Made by a program: the position numbers and the translations under genes
The notes under the pieces: generated by a model
Seen by the model: the letters and a program-made list of their open reading frames with translations, nothing else
Databases searched by the model: none
What the model was told of the DNA's origin: nothing
Assembly (NCBI GenBank): GCA_016784545.1
Contig: JADHUM010000053.1
Span: 1 to 33,794, forward strand
DNA: 33,794 nt
Origin: Candidatus Neomarinimicrobiota bacterium
GTDB lineage: Bacteria > Fidelibacterota > UBA8477 > JABMPR01
Direction: 5' to 3'
Shown here: positions 1-7,807 of the stretch, in pieces
Layout: the number at the start of each line of letters is the position of its first letter
How positions within the stretch are numbered: the stretch's first letter is position 1

Positions 1-175
1 GCTTAAGTATGGATTCAGATTCAGTCGTCGTAAAACCAACTCCAGTAAAAGCAGATCGAGCTTGAAACTGAGCTGTTTCGCTGGACACTCCTGTAACACT
101 CAAAGCGATGGCAGCAATGCGTGTTACAATCAATGAAAGTGTGAGAATGATAAGAAATGAAAAGATAGCTATCAT
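1..175 (-). CDS. TrkA-C-type membrane protein, N-terminal part cut by window edge
   Basis: A minus-strand frame is open from an ATG at 173-175 to the first base, giving 58 residues. The protein starts MIAIFSFLIILTLSLIVTRI, a hydrophobic segment that could be an uncleaved membrane anchor. It continues with ARSAFTGVGFTTTESES, a segment I associate with membrane proteins that carry a C-terminal TrkA-C (RCK_C) domain. The C-terminal two thirds lie outside the window, so that domain is not seen. It lies on the same strand as, and 98 bases downstream of, a KefB-like antiporter, which fits a role in potassium or other monovalent cation transport or its nucleotide-dependent gating. The frame and hydrophobicity are read directly; the family is recognition from memory. 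Confidence 0.7.
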   Translation of the reverse strand, partial: MIAIFSFLIILTLSLIVTRIAAIALSVTGVSSETAQFQARSAFTGVGFTTTESESILK

Positions 176-273
176 ATTACTAATCTATCTTAAATATGAG
201 TGTTTGAAGAATAAGGATTTACAAGGTACCTGAGACCCGTTCTTCGAGATTTGCAAAAATGTTCCTGGTATTC

Positions 274-2241
274 TCAATTCTGCTCGCCCTCCGCTAAGTT
301 TTTAAAGGCTGCAATTTGATGGATATCACCCATAATAGCTAGCATGTCTCCCTGTTCAAAACATGTATCACCTTCTGGATTGGGAAATACCACACCATCT
401 CTCATCAGGCCAACTACAGTAACTCCGGTCACACTCCGAATTGCGGATTCCCGAATGGTTTTCTCAAGTAAACTGCTCCCTTTTGCCAAGGTCACCCAGG
501 AAAGATCCAATAAATGCGCTGCATCCATTAATTGTTTTAAAACAGTTTGTTCATTCCGTTTTACATACCGGGACGCATAGAGTTCGTGGCGAATAGAATC
601 TGTGTATTTCATGATTACTCCTGGAGGGAGATCTAGATGAAGAAGGGCTTGTCTGGTGATCTCCAAGCTGGCTTCAAAATTTGGCATAACCACCTCATAA
701 ACACCACTTTTAGCTAAATTCTCTATCTGTTCACGACCCTCAGCCCGTGCCACCATATGCAAGTTTGGGTTAATTTGATGCATATGGTTGACGATGGCCA
801 TGGTAGTCGCATGGGCTGGAGTGGTTATTATCAGTAGTCTTGCAGAATCGACCCTGGCAGCATTCAGGACGATGGGCTGGCTGGCATCACCGTAAATGAC
901 AGAGTATTTTAATTTCTTTACCTGCTCAACCTTTCTGAAATCTAATTCGATCAGGACGAATTTCCGACCTAAACGACTCAATATCTGGGCGATATACTGC
1001 CCCACATTCCCAGCTCCAGCGATAACCACATGATCATGTAAACTACCCTTGGGAAAATTAAGGCGTTGGTGATCCTCGTATTTGAATTTTTTCCTCAGGA
1101 GTGAATAGAGAGGAGCAGTGAAACCTGAAATTGTGGGGGTTAATACCATGGTGACGATGGCTACGTTTAGAACAAGCGCATAAAGTTCATTACTAATTGA
1201 ATGAGTACTCTGACCAACCCTGGCAAGCACAAAACTAAATTCGCCTACCTGGAAAAGTCCTAGACTAACTGCTATCGGGATGATGTTATGGTATTTAAAC
1301 AGGGGTGTAATCATCAGAAATATCAAGGCTTTGCCAATAGAGATCAATAAAATGAATAACACCACGGTTTTCCAGTTATCTATAAAATGGAGGGGGTCAA
1401 ATAGCATCCCCACTGATACAAAGAAAAGTAAGGCAAATAGATCTCTTATTGAAATGATATCTGACAGGGCCTTGTGTGCGTATTCTGATTGATTCAACAC
1501 TAGCCCCGCAACAAAGGCGCCCAGTGCGAAGGATAAGCCAAATAGGTAGGTGCCATATCCAATACCGAGTCCCATGGCCGTAACTGCCAGGAGAAACAGC
1601 TCCCGGGAGTTAGAGATTGCGATGAACTTCATGAATCTGGGCATGATTCGTGTACCAAGAACTATCATTCCAGTTAAAAAAATAGTTGCTCGGAGTACAG
1701 CCCAACCGAGATTGGCAAAACTATGTTCAGGACTGCTTAATTGGGGCAAAATGATCATCAACGGCACAATGGCCAAATCCTGAACTAGAAGGATACCAAT
1801 CATTACCCGACTTGAAAGCGTCCCAAGTCGCCTCTGATTTGAGAGGGTCTTGATAATCACCATGGTACTGGACAGGGAAATAAGTGCCCCCAACCAGATC
1901 GACTCATTTGAATCAAAACCGAAAAACCGACCCAGCACATATCCAAATCCCATGGTGAGCAGGATTTGAAGTGGTGTTCCTAGCAGAGCTATGTAACGAA
2001 CGGGCTTTAAGTCTTTGAGAGAAAATTCGAGTCCAATTGTAAATAGTAAAAGTGCCACACCGATTTCAGCCAATAATTCAATATTATGAATATCAGTGAT
2101 CCCGATTCCAGGGCTGAAAGGTCCGACTAAAATTCCAGCAAGAATGTAACCCAATATCAAGGGTTGTTTGAGCTGTTGTGCAATCAAGCCACCGATTAAA
2201 CCGGCGATGACTATAATTGAAATGTCTGCTGCGATTCCCAC
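274..2241 (-). CDS. KefB-like monovalent cation/proton antiporter (CPA2) with fused RCK domain
   Basis: About 655 residues. The first 380 or so form a Na+/H+ exchanger (CPA2) transmembrane domain with many hydrophobic helices, typical motifs such as [16 protein letters not shown] near the start, and [12 protein letters not shown] and GEFSFVLA further on. From about residue 402 an RCK_N (TrkA-N) Rossmann domain follows, with the nucleotide-binding GAGNVG motif and an acidic residue after the second strand (IELD). A TrkA-C domain ends the protein. The inferred role is ligand-gated K+ or Na+ exchange for protons at the inner membrane. I chose the GTG at 2239-2241 because GGGAG sits five bases upstream. 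The GTG six bases earlier overlaps that GGGAG and cannot use it. It heads a pair with the partial TrkA-C gene downstream. Confidence 0.9.
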   Translation of the reverse strand: MGIAADISIIVIAGLIGGLIAQQLKQPLILGYILAGILVGPFSPGIGITDIHNIELLAEIGVALLLFTIGLEFSLKDLKPVRYIALLGTPLQILLTMGFGYVLGRFFGFDSNESIWLGALISLSSTMVIIKTLSNQRRLGTLSSRVMIGILLVQDLAIVPLMIILPQLSSPEHSFANLGWAVLRATIFLTGMIVLGTRIMPRFMKFIAISNSRELFLLAVTAMGLGIGYGTYLFGLSFALGAFVAGLVLNQSEYAHKALSDIISIRDLFALLFFVSVGMLFDPLHFIDNWKTVVLFILLISIGKALIFLMITPLFKYHNIIPIAVSLGLFQVGEFSFVLARVGQSTHSISNELYALVLNVAIVTMVLTPTISGFTAPLYSLLRKKFKYEDHQRLNFPKGSLHDHVVIAGAGNVGQYIAQILSRLGRKFVLIELDFRKVEQVKKLKYSVIYGDASQPIVLNAARVDSARLLIITTPAHATTMAIVNHMHQINPNLHMVARAEGREQIENLAKSGVYEVVMPNFEASLEITRQALLHLDLPPGVIMKYTDSIRHELYASRYVKRNEQTVLKQLMDAAHLLDLSWVTLAKGSSLLEKTIRESAIRSVTGVTVVGLMRDGVVFPNPEGDTCFEQGDMLAIMGDIHQIAAFKNLAEGEQN

Positions 2242-2534
2242 TAACACTCCCAGAGGAAATTTTTGTTGAATGGGTTAAAAGGATTTACCAAATACACATA
2301 AACCACGGTTTCAATCGCAAATTCTATATGGCATGATTGGTATGTTTTCATCGGATACGTATTTGTTTTGCACAGTATAAAGCAGAAAATGGTTGAATTG
2401 TTCTTCCTGATGGGGATGAACAACTAGCTCTTGACCATTTCACTCTAGCAAGAATTAACCACAAAATTGTTTGGATATAAGGGGCTTTTAAAAGGAAAAA
2501 TTTGCTATCACTAGAGTATGCGTGCATCAGCTAC

Positions 2535-3137
2535 TCACTTTCCCTTCCTCAACGTTGATGATCTAAACATTTTGTTCGTGATATTACCTTCATTTTGAGA
2601 ACGAAGAGGAAAATTTCCATCCGAAACGGTTTTCACATCATCCACTAAATAGAAAGCCCTCGGGTTAAATCGTTTTACTTCCTCAACTACAGTTTCAAGA
2701 TTACCTCGTTCGATTATACTGTACAAAATTCTAACCGGTCCTCTTGAACCCTGTGCATCAACAATGGTAATCCCAAAACCCTTCTCGCGGAAATAGGCCA
2801 GGAGAGCATCTGAATTATCTCGAGTAATTACCCTTATTGCTACTTTCCCGATAGTGAGTTTACGCTCAATGGTCATGCCGACATAGTTGCCAGCCGCAAA
2901 TCCACCTGCATAAAATAGATAATAGAAAGGTGATGCTAGATTCTTCATGATACTTGAAATGACAAGCAGCCAGATGAACACCTCAAAAAAGCCCAATATT
3001 GCGGCTAGATTTTTGATACCTCTCGCAACAAAAAGAATTCGAATAGTACCCAGGCTGACATCAAGAATCCGGGCCATAAATATTAAAACAGGAAGAACTA
3101 TATACGCAAACCACCAAACTTCCAACCACTGCTCCAT
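2535..3137 (-). CDS. DUF5698/DUF2179 (UPF0316-type) membrane protein
   Basis: 200 residues. The N-terminal half has about three hydrophobic helices, with the family-like segment RILDVSLGTIRILFVARG. The C-terminal half is a soluble DUF2179-type domain that begins near KVAIRVITRDNSDALLAYFR and contains GFGITIVDAQGSRGPVRIL. Proteins of this family have no firmly established function. The DUF2179 domain is thought to be a small sensory or ligand-binding fold. The start at ATG 3135-3137 is preceded by AAGGAG with nine bases of spacing. An upstream in-frame start would add 14 residues but lacks a comparable ribosome-binding site. The last 25 residues (NEGNITNKMFRSS...) are polar and probably disordered. 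It is on the same strand as the antiporters on either side. Confidence 0.8.
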   Translation of the reverse strand: MEQWLEVWWFAYIVLPVLIFMARILDVSLGTIRILFVARGIKNLAAILGFFEVFIWLLVISSIMKNLASPFYYLFYAGGFAAGNYVGMTIERKLTIGKVAIRVITRDNSDALLAYFREKGFGITIVDAQGSRGPVRILYSIIERGNLETVVEEVKRFNPRAFYLVDDVKTVSDGNFPLRSQNEGNITNKMFRSSTLRKGK

Positions 3138-3341
3138 TACAAGATGCTCCTTAAGATTGCACAGAGAATATATTGACAATAAATTGTCTTACGCCTATTA
3201 TTTCACAAAGCCTATATTCAAGTTTTTATGCAAAGGAGAATTGTAGACCCAAGATCGACAGACAGCGTAGACCAGGTCGACATAGAAATTTACCCTAGGT
3301 TTCATGTGCCCTGCATAATAAATATACTGTAGGTCCTGAAA

Positions 3342-3505
3342 TTACTGATCCACCGACGTTTCTATAAGTATTGGAAAGTGAGGATCGATGACGATTTCCA
3401 CACGCCGATTCAGCTTGTGGTTCTCTTCTTGGTCATTATTTGCAAGTGGACGAAATTCATCATATCCGACAGCTCCTAAGTGGCCTGTATTTCCCGAAAA
3501 TCTCA
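3342..3505 (-). pseudogene. C-terminal remnant of an OmpA/MotB-domain protein
   Basis: Read on the minus strand, this stretch encodes GHLGAVGYDEFRPLANND followed by EENHKLNRRVEIVIDPHFP and a stop at 3342-3344. That is the last strand and helix of an OmpA-like peptidoglycan-binding domain, including the NRRVEIV ending. No start codon or N-terminal part is present: the open frame runs straight back into the 3' end of the DUF502 gene in another frame, and similarity fades there. It compares well with the end of the intact OmpA-family protein at 6663-7316 (NRRVEIILIPD). I therefore read it as a decayed or recombined remnant, not a functional gene. Confidence 0.65.
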
Positions 3506-3511
3506 GTGTAA

Positions 3512-4106
3512 TTATATCTGAGCAGGTCCAATTAAACCCCCTGAAATGACGGTTTGCAAGGATTCTTCAATACTCCAGCCCGGATCTCGAGTATCTGATT
3601 CTCTCACCAGGACCATGGTACCGCTGGTGGGTATAGGAGGGGTGGGTACAAATACTTTTAAAAGGGTTTCACCTTCATGCCTGGTATCGATGACTGAACC
3701 TGTAACAAACCCAACGGTCCAAATCCCTGGTTTGAGATAATTGATTAATACAGCCCTTTTAAAAAGCTGGTTTTGGGGTAGTGACAGGGCACTGGATAAC
3801 TGTTGACCAACCCGGTATGTTGTCCGGATCAGGGGTAGTTTTTGAAAAGCTTTCTCCAAAATATTGACGGAACCCCTACCAATCACATTGCTGACTGCAA
3901 GGCCTGTGAGATATAGTACAGCGATCAAGATCACAATACCCATACCTGGTATACTAAACCCCAACCTGTTTTCCAACATGGACATCATGCGCTTATCGAT
4001 ACCAAAGTAGACAAAGCTGATGACGAAATACGTAATGGTAGCTGGGATGAGAGTAATCAACCCGCGCAGAGCATATTTTTTTTAAGTGTTCGAATATTTT
4101 TTTCAT
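3512..4106 (-). pseudogene. DUF502 family membrane protein, frameshifted near its start
   Basis: The body of the gene (from 4060 down to 3512, 182 residues) is a DUF502 protein: two hydrophobic helices, then KLPLIRTTYRVGQQLSSAL, a VFVPTPPIPTSGTMVLV segment and ISGGLIGP near the end. This family is usually a small inner-membrane protein of unknown function. No good start exists in this frame. One frame over, ATG at 4104-4106, preceded by AAGGGAT, encodes MKKIFEHLKK up to a run of eight A on the coding strand (4076-4083). If one A is removed the sequence joins directly into YALRGLITLIPATITYF, exactly what a DUF502 N-terminus should look like. Either the assembly has an indel in the homopolymer, or the gene is broken, or slippage restores it. 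It lies just downstream of a CPA2 antiporter gene. Confidence 0.8.
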
Positions 4107-4146
4107 TTTATCCCTTTTTTAAAAAATGGAGACCATGGATTGCCAT

Positions 4147-5298
4147 TTATTGCCTGGTTAAACGGCGGAAGCTTATTATCCAGAGTGGACTAAGCAACAA
4201 GGTTACTGAAATTACTGCGAGAGACAATTGATAACCGGTTTCTGAAATCATCTTGACCTGCCAACCCACTGCAGCCAAAACAAAACTGAATTCGCCAATT
4301 TGAGCCAAAATAGCACCCGTATACAAACTTCTTGGCCAGCTAATACTGAAGATGCGCAAAATAAATGCGTTAATAAAGGTGTTGATGATGAACGCTGCCC
4401 CTGCGAGAAGAAGAATTATTCTGAAGTTGTCTGCTAGAAATTGCAGGTCGAGCAGAAAACCAATAGAGACAAAAAAGAAGGACAGAAAGACAACGTGAAA
4501 GGGTTCCAGTACGCGATGAACCCAGTCGGTCTCCTTGGCCGAGGATATAAGTATTCCTGCCAAAAATGCACCTAAGGCAGTAGACAGTTGAAATAGATCT
4601 GTTATGAGCGCCATACCCAGACAGATCACAAGGGCGAAAAACACCTGCAGTTCATGATCCTGTTTTAAGAGCTTGGAGAGGGGAAGTTTTATTTGGCCGC
4701 GTTTGAGTATGAATACCAGCAGAGCGATCATCAGGACGCCCCCAATTAGTTGTAAACCAATATCAAAAGCGCTGGGGGTCTTGCCTCCAAAGATATTTAT
4801 TATGATCAGCATGGGAATGATGGCCATATCCTGAACCAGAAGAATACCCAGCACATCTCTCCCGATCTCACTATCCAACTGCTTCCATTCCTGGAGAATC
4901 TTGATCACGACAGCCGTGCTGCTGAGACTGATAACAAAACCCAGCAGAATACTTCGACCGATTGGCCAGTTGACAAAATGTCCAATGATCAGGACAACTA
5001 AAACGCTGAGCACAATTTGGAGAATAGTGCCAAGAATAACTACCCGCCAATTTTTCAGTAATCGGGGAAGCGAGACTTCCATACCGACAAAAAACAGCAG
5101 CAGCAACACTCCCACCGAACCCATCCGGTTCATAACTTCCAGGTCGTGGATCACATCCAAAACATGGGGACCAAGAATAACTCCAACGACTATATAGCCG
5201 ATGATCTGGGGTTGTTTCATTTTGTTGAGGACCAGCCCTAGAATAAGAATTGCAAATGCAACCCCAGCGATAATGGGTAGTATGGGATCCATGTGCAT
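4147..5298 (-). CDS. CPA2 family cation/proton antiporter without RCK domain
   Basis: 383 residues, nearly all membrane-embedded, with roughly a dozen hydrophobic helices. Family motifs are KQPQIIGYIVVGVILGP at the N-terminus, LVQDMAIIPMLIII in the middle, STALGAFLAGILIS, and [13 protein letters not shown] near the end. It aligns by eye with the first half of the KefB-like protein at 274-2241 but stops directly after the last helix (SFRRLTRQ), so it lacks nucleotide-controlled gating of its own. The start ATG at 5296-5298 follows AAAGGAG at good spacing; a second ATG two codons on is less well placed. It is the first gene of the minus-strand group, only 40 bases ahead of the reconstructed DUF502 start, which suggests cotranscription. 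Substrate (K+ or Na+) cannot be told from sequence. Confidence 0.88.
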   Translation of the reverse strand: MHMDPILPIIAGVAFAILILGLVLNKMKQPQIIGYIVVGVILGPHVLDVIHDLEVMNRMGSVGVLLLLFFVGMEVSLPRLLKNWRVVILGTILQIVLSVLVVLIIGHFVNWPIGRSILLGFVISLSSTAVVIKILQEWKQLDSEIGRDVLGILLVQDMAIIPMLIIINIFGGKTPSAFDIGLQLIGGVLMIALLVFILKRGQIKLPLSKLLKQDHELQVFFALVICLGMALITDLFQLSTALGAFLAGILISSAKETDWVHRVLEPFHVVFLSFFFVSIGFLLDLQFLADNFRIILLLAGAAFIINTFINAFILRIFSISWPRSLYTGAILAQIGEFSFVLAAVGWQVKMISETGYQLSLAVISVTLLLSPLWIISFRRLTRQ

Positions 5299-5534
5299 CT
5301 TTTTACTCCTTTATGGTGAACATCACACTTAGGTACAAACTTTGACACTCCAGCCAGTGGCAATTTTAATGAATGAATATTAGACCAAAGTAATGAAGAA
5401 TGAAGTTAATTGTGATCCAATCGACTTGGTAAGATTTGCCCCCGGAAGCAGATACACCCCATCGTGTGTCGAAATAAGTATGGGATAACACTCACCACGT
5501 AATAATTTGAATCAATATATCCAAGGAGCGCATT

Positions 5535-6254
5535 TTGTTAGCAAGAATCAAAAAATACACCCACCTTTTTCCAGTACTCGTTATCATGGCTTTGGTCCTA
5601 GGTTGCACGGCAGGTTTGGTTATGACAAGCGGTTGGTACCAGGGCTACGTCGAGATAGATGGCTATGATGAGGATTGGGCTGGACTTTGGGGCTTCCCTG
5701 ACGAAAGCTCTGTTGCTTTTGCCGTGAAGAATCATGATGAAACACTTTATCTCGCCTTCAGCACACATGATCAAAAGGTAATTCGCCAGGCTGCCTTTGG
5801 AGGTTTTGCCATTATCCTTGATTCAAAGGGAGGAAACACGGGTCGTTATGGTTTGCGTTTTGAAGCATCGGATCCTGAAATAATCGACCCACATAAAATG
5901 GCGGCAAGCAAATTAAAGCCACTCCTTGCTGCACATATGCACCAGACTCTCAATGGTCGTATTCCAATTAAAATTTCAGATGGCCGCGGTAATATTCAAC
6001 CCTTCAAGTATCGGGGGGCAGTTTTTAGCTCTTTCGATGGAGACACCTGGTTCCTGGAAGCAAGTCTTCCCATGGCGGCCATGAAACATCATCCCAAAAA
6101 GGGAGGCAAAATAGGGGTTGGCTTTCTGACTTTGGCGAAATACACATCCCTGGCTTCCTGGAGCTCTGTCTATGCAGATTATGGATACTATGGTCTCGCT
6201 TCCGGTCCCTGGTGGGCAGAAGTGCAACTGGCCAGGAATCCAGACGGTCAGTAA
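5535..6254 (+). CDS. Lipoprotein with CBM9-like domain
   Basis: 239 residues. The N-terminus has basic residues, a hydrophobic stretch and a lipobox (VLGC at about residues 21-24), so the mature protein is probably membrane-anchored in the periplasm or at the outer membrane. The segment YVEIDGYDEDWAGL, followed by VKNHDETLYLAFSTHDQ, matches the start of a carbohydrate-binding module 9-like fold, in which an introductory strand and a tryptophan are followed by core strands. No catalytic residues are apparent. The start is TTG at 5535, supported by AAGGAG seven bases upstream; no ATG fits. It is divergent from the antiporter group and separated by 236 bases. Ligand and function are unknown; the CBM9-like fold in FCB genomes is often found in uncharacterised lipoproteins. 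Confidence 0.65.
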   Translation: MLARIKKYTHLFPVLVIMALVLGCTAGLVMTSGWYQGYVEIDGYDEDWAGLWGFPDESSVAFAVKNHDETLYLAFSTHDQKVIRQAAFGGFAIILDSKGGNTGRYGLRFEASDPEIIDPHKMAASKLKPLLAAHMHQTLNGRIPIKISDGRGNIQPFKYRGAVFSSFDGDTWFLEASLPMAAMKHHPKKGGKIGVGFLTLAKYTSLASWSSVYADYGYYGLASGPWWAEVQLARNPDGQ

Positions 6255-6662
6255 GTTTACCTCATCGAGAGGACGTTGTGACTTGTCGAGGGGTTCACCT
6301 ATGGTGGGACAGCCTATATTGGACCATTATGAATAACGAATCTCAATTAACGATTGGAGAATATTGAAGAAATCAACTTCTCTTATCCGTGTTCCCTAAT
6401 AGTGCCGTATATCGCTTGATTTTTACCCTTATCTATTGCCCAACTGATATTTCCACAATCAAAATACTATGTATAATTCTGCCTGGCTGCAACTCCAATA
6501 ATAAGCCCTGAACCTCAAAATTCTAATTTAAATGACTGAGTTACCTGTGTATCCCAATCGAAGAATTATATTTATGTGGGGTGCGGAAATTGACCAACCT
6601 ATCCAAAATTTCAATATATTATTGCATATCAAGATTGTCTGAGACAATCAAGGGAGGAGCCC
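6255..6662 (+). other. Intergenic region without a recognisable gene
   Basis: About 408 bases between the CBM9-like lipoprotein and the OmpA-like gene. Short frames here have no family resemblance and no ribosome-binding site. It contains one copy (6346-6368) of a 23-base motif that recurs with three differences at 13497-13519. The last 15 bases hold the GGAGGAG ribosome-binding site of the OmpA-like gene. Confidence 0.6.
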
Positions 6663-7316
6663 ATGAAAATAACGTTAATTGTACTGATGGTTTTGGCCCT
6701 GGGAATGACCGGTTCCACAATTTATTTGTGGAGCGATGGGCAAGATGCAGAAAAAAAGATTGAAAATTTAGATCTGAAGATACAAACCATGGGAGACGCC
6801 CTGAATCAATCTGAGTCTCTCATGGCTCAGGAAGTTGAAAAGGTTAAGCTGAGCTATGATTCCTTGCTTCAGGATCTTAGGAAGGAGATAGATCAAGGCC
6901 AGGTCAAAATCAAAATGGTTGAGTCCAAATTGTCCATATCCATTGTGGATAAAGTTTTGTTTCCCTCTGGCAAAGCCAACATCTCGAAAGAAGGGGAGCA
7001 AATCCTTAATAGAGTCGGTGGGGTATTGAAGAACTCCATAGGCAAGATTATTCGGGTTGAAGGACATACGGATAATGTGCCGATTCATCCGAAACTGCAG
7101 AAAACCTACGCCACGAACTGGGATCTTTCCAGTGCCAGGGCCAGTAATATTGTAAAGTATCTGAATGAAAAGGCCAATATTCCCGGGAAAAAACTGCGGG
7201 CGGTTGGCATGGGTTCCTATCATCCTGTCGCCAAGAACTCTACTGCCAAGGGACGAAAATGGAACCGTCGGGTGGAAATAATCCTGATTCCTGATCCGAA
7301 GTACAAGGAGAAGTAG
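6663..7316 (+). CDS. OmpA/MotB-domain envelope protein
   Basis: 217 residues. A hydrophobic N-terminus (MKITLIVLMVLALGMTGSTI) acts as a signal or membrane anchor. Residues about 30-95 are a charged, heptad-like region that probably forms a coiled coil. The remainder is an OmpA C-terminal domain: DKVLFPSGKANISKEG, then RVEGHTDNVPI, then WDLSSARASNIVKYL, and the closing NRRVEIILI. The aspartate in HTDN and the arginine in SSARA are the usual contacts to diaminopimelate in peptidoglycan. The arrangement of a short N-terminal helix, a coiled coil and the binding domain resembles MotB-type or stand-alone OmpA proteins, not a beta-barrel porin. ATG at 6663 follows GGAGGAG. A decayed relative of this domain lies at 3342-3505. 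Confidence 0.9.
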   Translation: MKITLIVLMVLALGMTGSTIYLWSDGQDAEKKIENLDLKIQTMGDALNQSESLMAQEVEKVKLSYDSLLQDLRKEIDQGQVKIKMVESKLSISIVDKVLFPSGKANISKEGEQILNRVGGVLKNSIGKIIRVEGHTDNVPIHPKLQKTYATNWDLSSARASNIVKYLNEKANIPGKKLRAVGMGSYHPVAKNSTAKGRKWNRRVEIILIPDPKYKEK

Positions 7317-7807
7317 CACTTCCACCACTCCCGGTGACTAGCTGCGGCGACAAAGCGGCTGGTATTCATCTTTTGACTAGCCAGGTTTCCAGGGACTGCC
7401 CATCATTTTACTGGCGGACCTATTATGTCCCCGGTGAGCCACTATCACGTCCCAGGCTGAGTCTCGATAAGGCCTGGGACCATGAACAAATCTTTACAAA
7501 GATACTTAGAACCGCCGATCCATTTTTGTCCTGTGGACCACTACTGGACAGGCATTTATGCAACCGTAGCTTAAATCCTGCCAAAACCGTTCAGCAGTAT
7601 TACCCCACATACCCCTGAATGTTAAAGCACTAGTTTTTGGTACAAATAGAATTCAAATTATACTCATGCAGACACTGCGAATGCCACAATCAGTGACAGA
7701 TCTGTACACTATTCTATCTGATGGTTGCATGAGTCCCAACAAGATGTTCTTTTAAACTGCGAACTGTCGAGATACTTAACTTTTAACTATGTTATAAGAT
7801 CCCAATC
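7317..7807 (+). other. Intergenic region with one inverted repeat
   Basis: About 490 bases between the OmpA-like and SLC12-like genes. A 94-codon frame (7334-7618) is present, but its protein resembles nothing, is rich in Pro, Cys and Ser, and has no ribosome-binding site, so I do not call it. A perfect 9-bp inverted repeat lies at 7449-7480. No tRNA or riboswitch fold was recognised. Confidence 0.55.
7449..7480. repeat. 9-bp perfect inverted repeat
   Basis: GTCCCAGGC at 7449-7457 and its exact reverse complement GCCTGGGAC at 7472-7480 are separated by 14 bases. No T-run follows, so it is not a typical intrinsic terminator. It could be a protein-binding dyad or an RNA hairpin in the long gap ahead of the SLC12-like gene. 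Confidence 0.6.

Noticed and set aside
2241-2423. 60-codon minus-strand frame overlapping the KefB-like start
   Set aside because: No ribosome-binding site and no resemblance to known proteins; its end overlaps the start region of the antiporter gene.
6768-7328. 186-codon minus-strand frame opposite the OmpA-like gene
   Set aside because: It is the antisense shadow of a clear OmpA-domain gene and has no independent support.
7334-7618. 94-codon frame after the OmpA-like gene
   Set aside because: No family resemblance, no ribosome-binding site, and composition (Pro, Cys, Ser, Arg) typical of chance frames.
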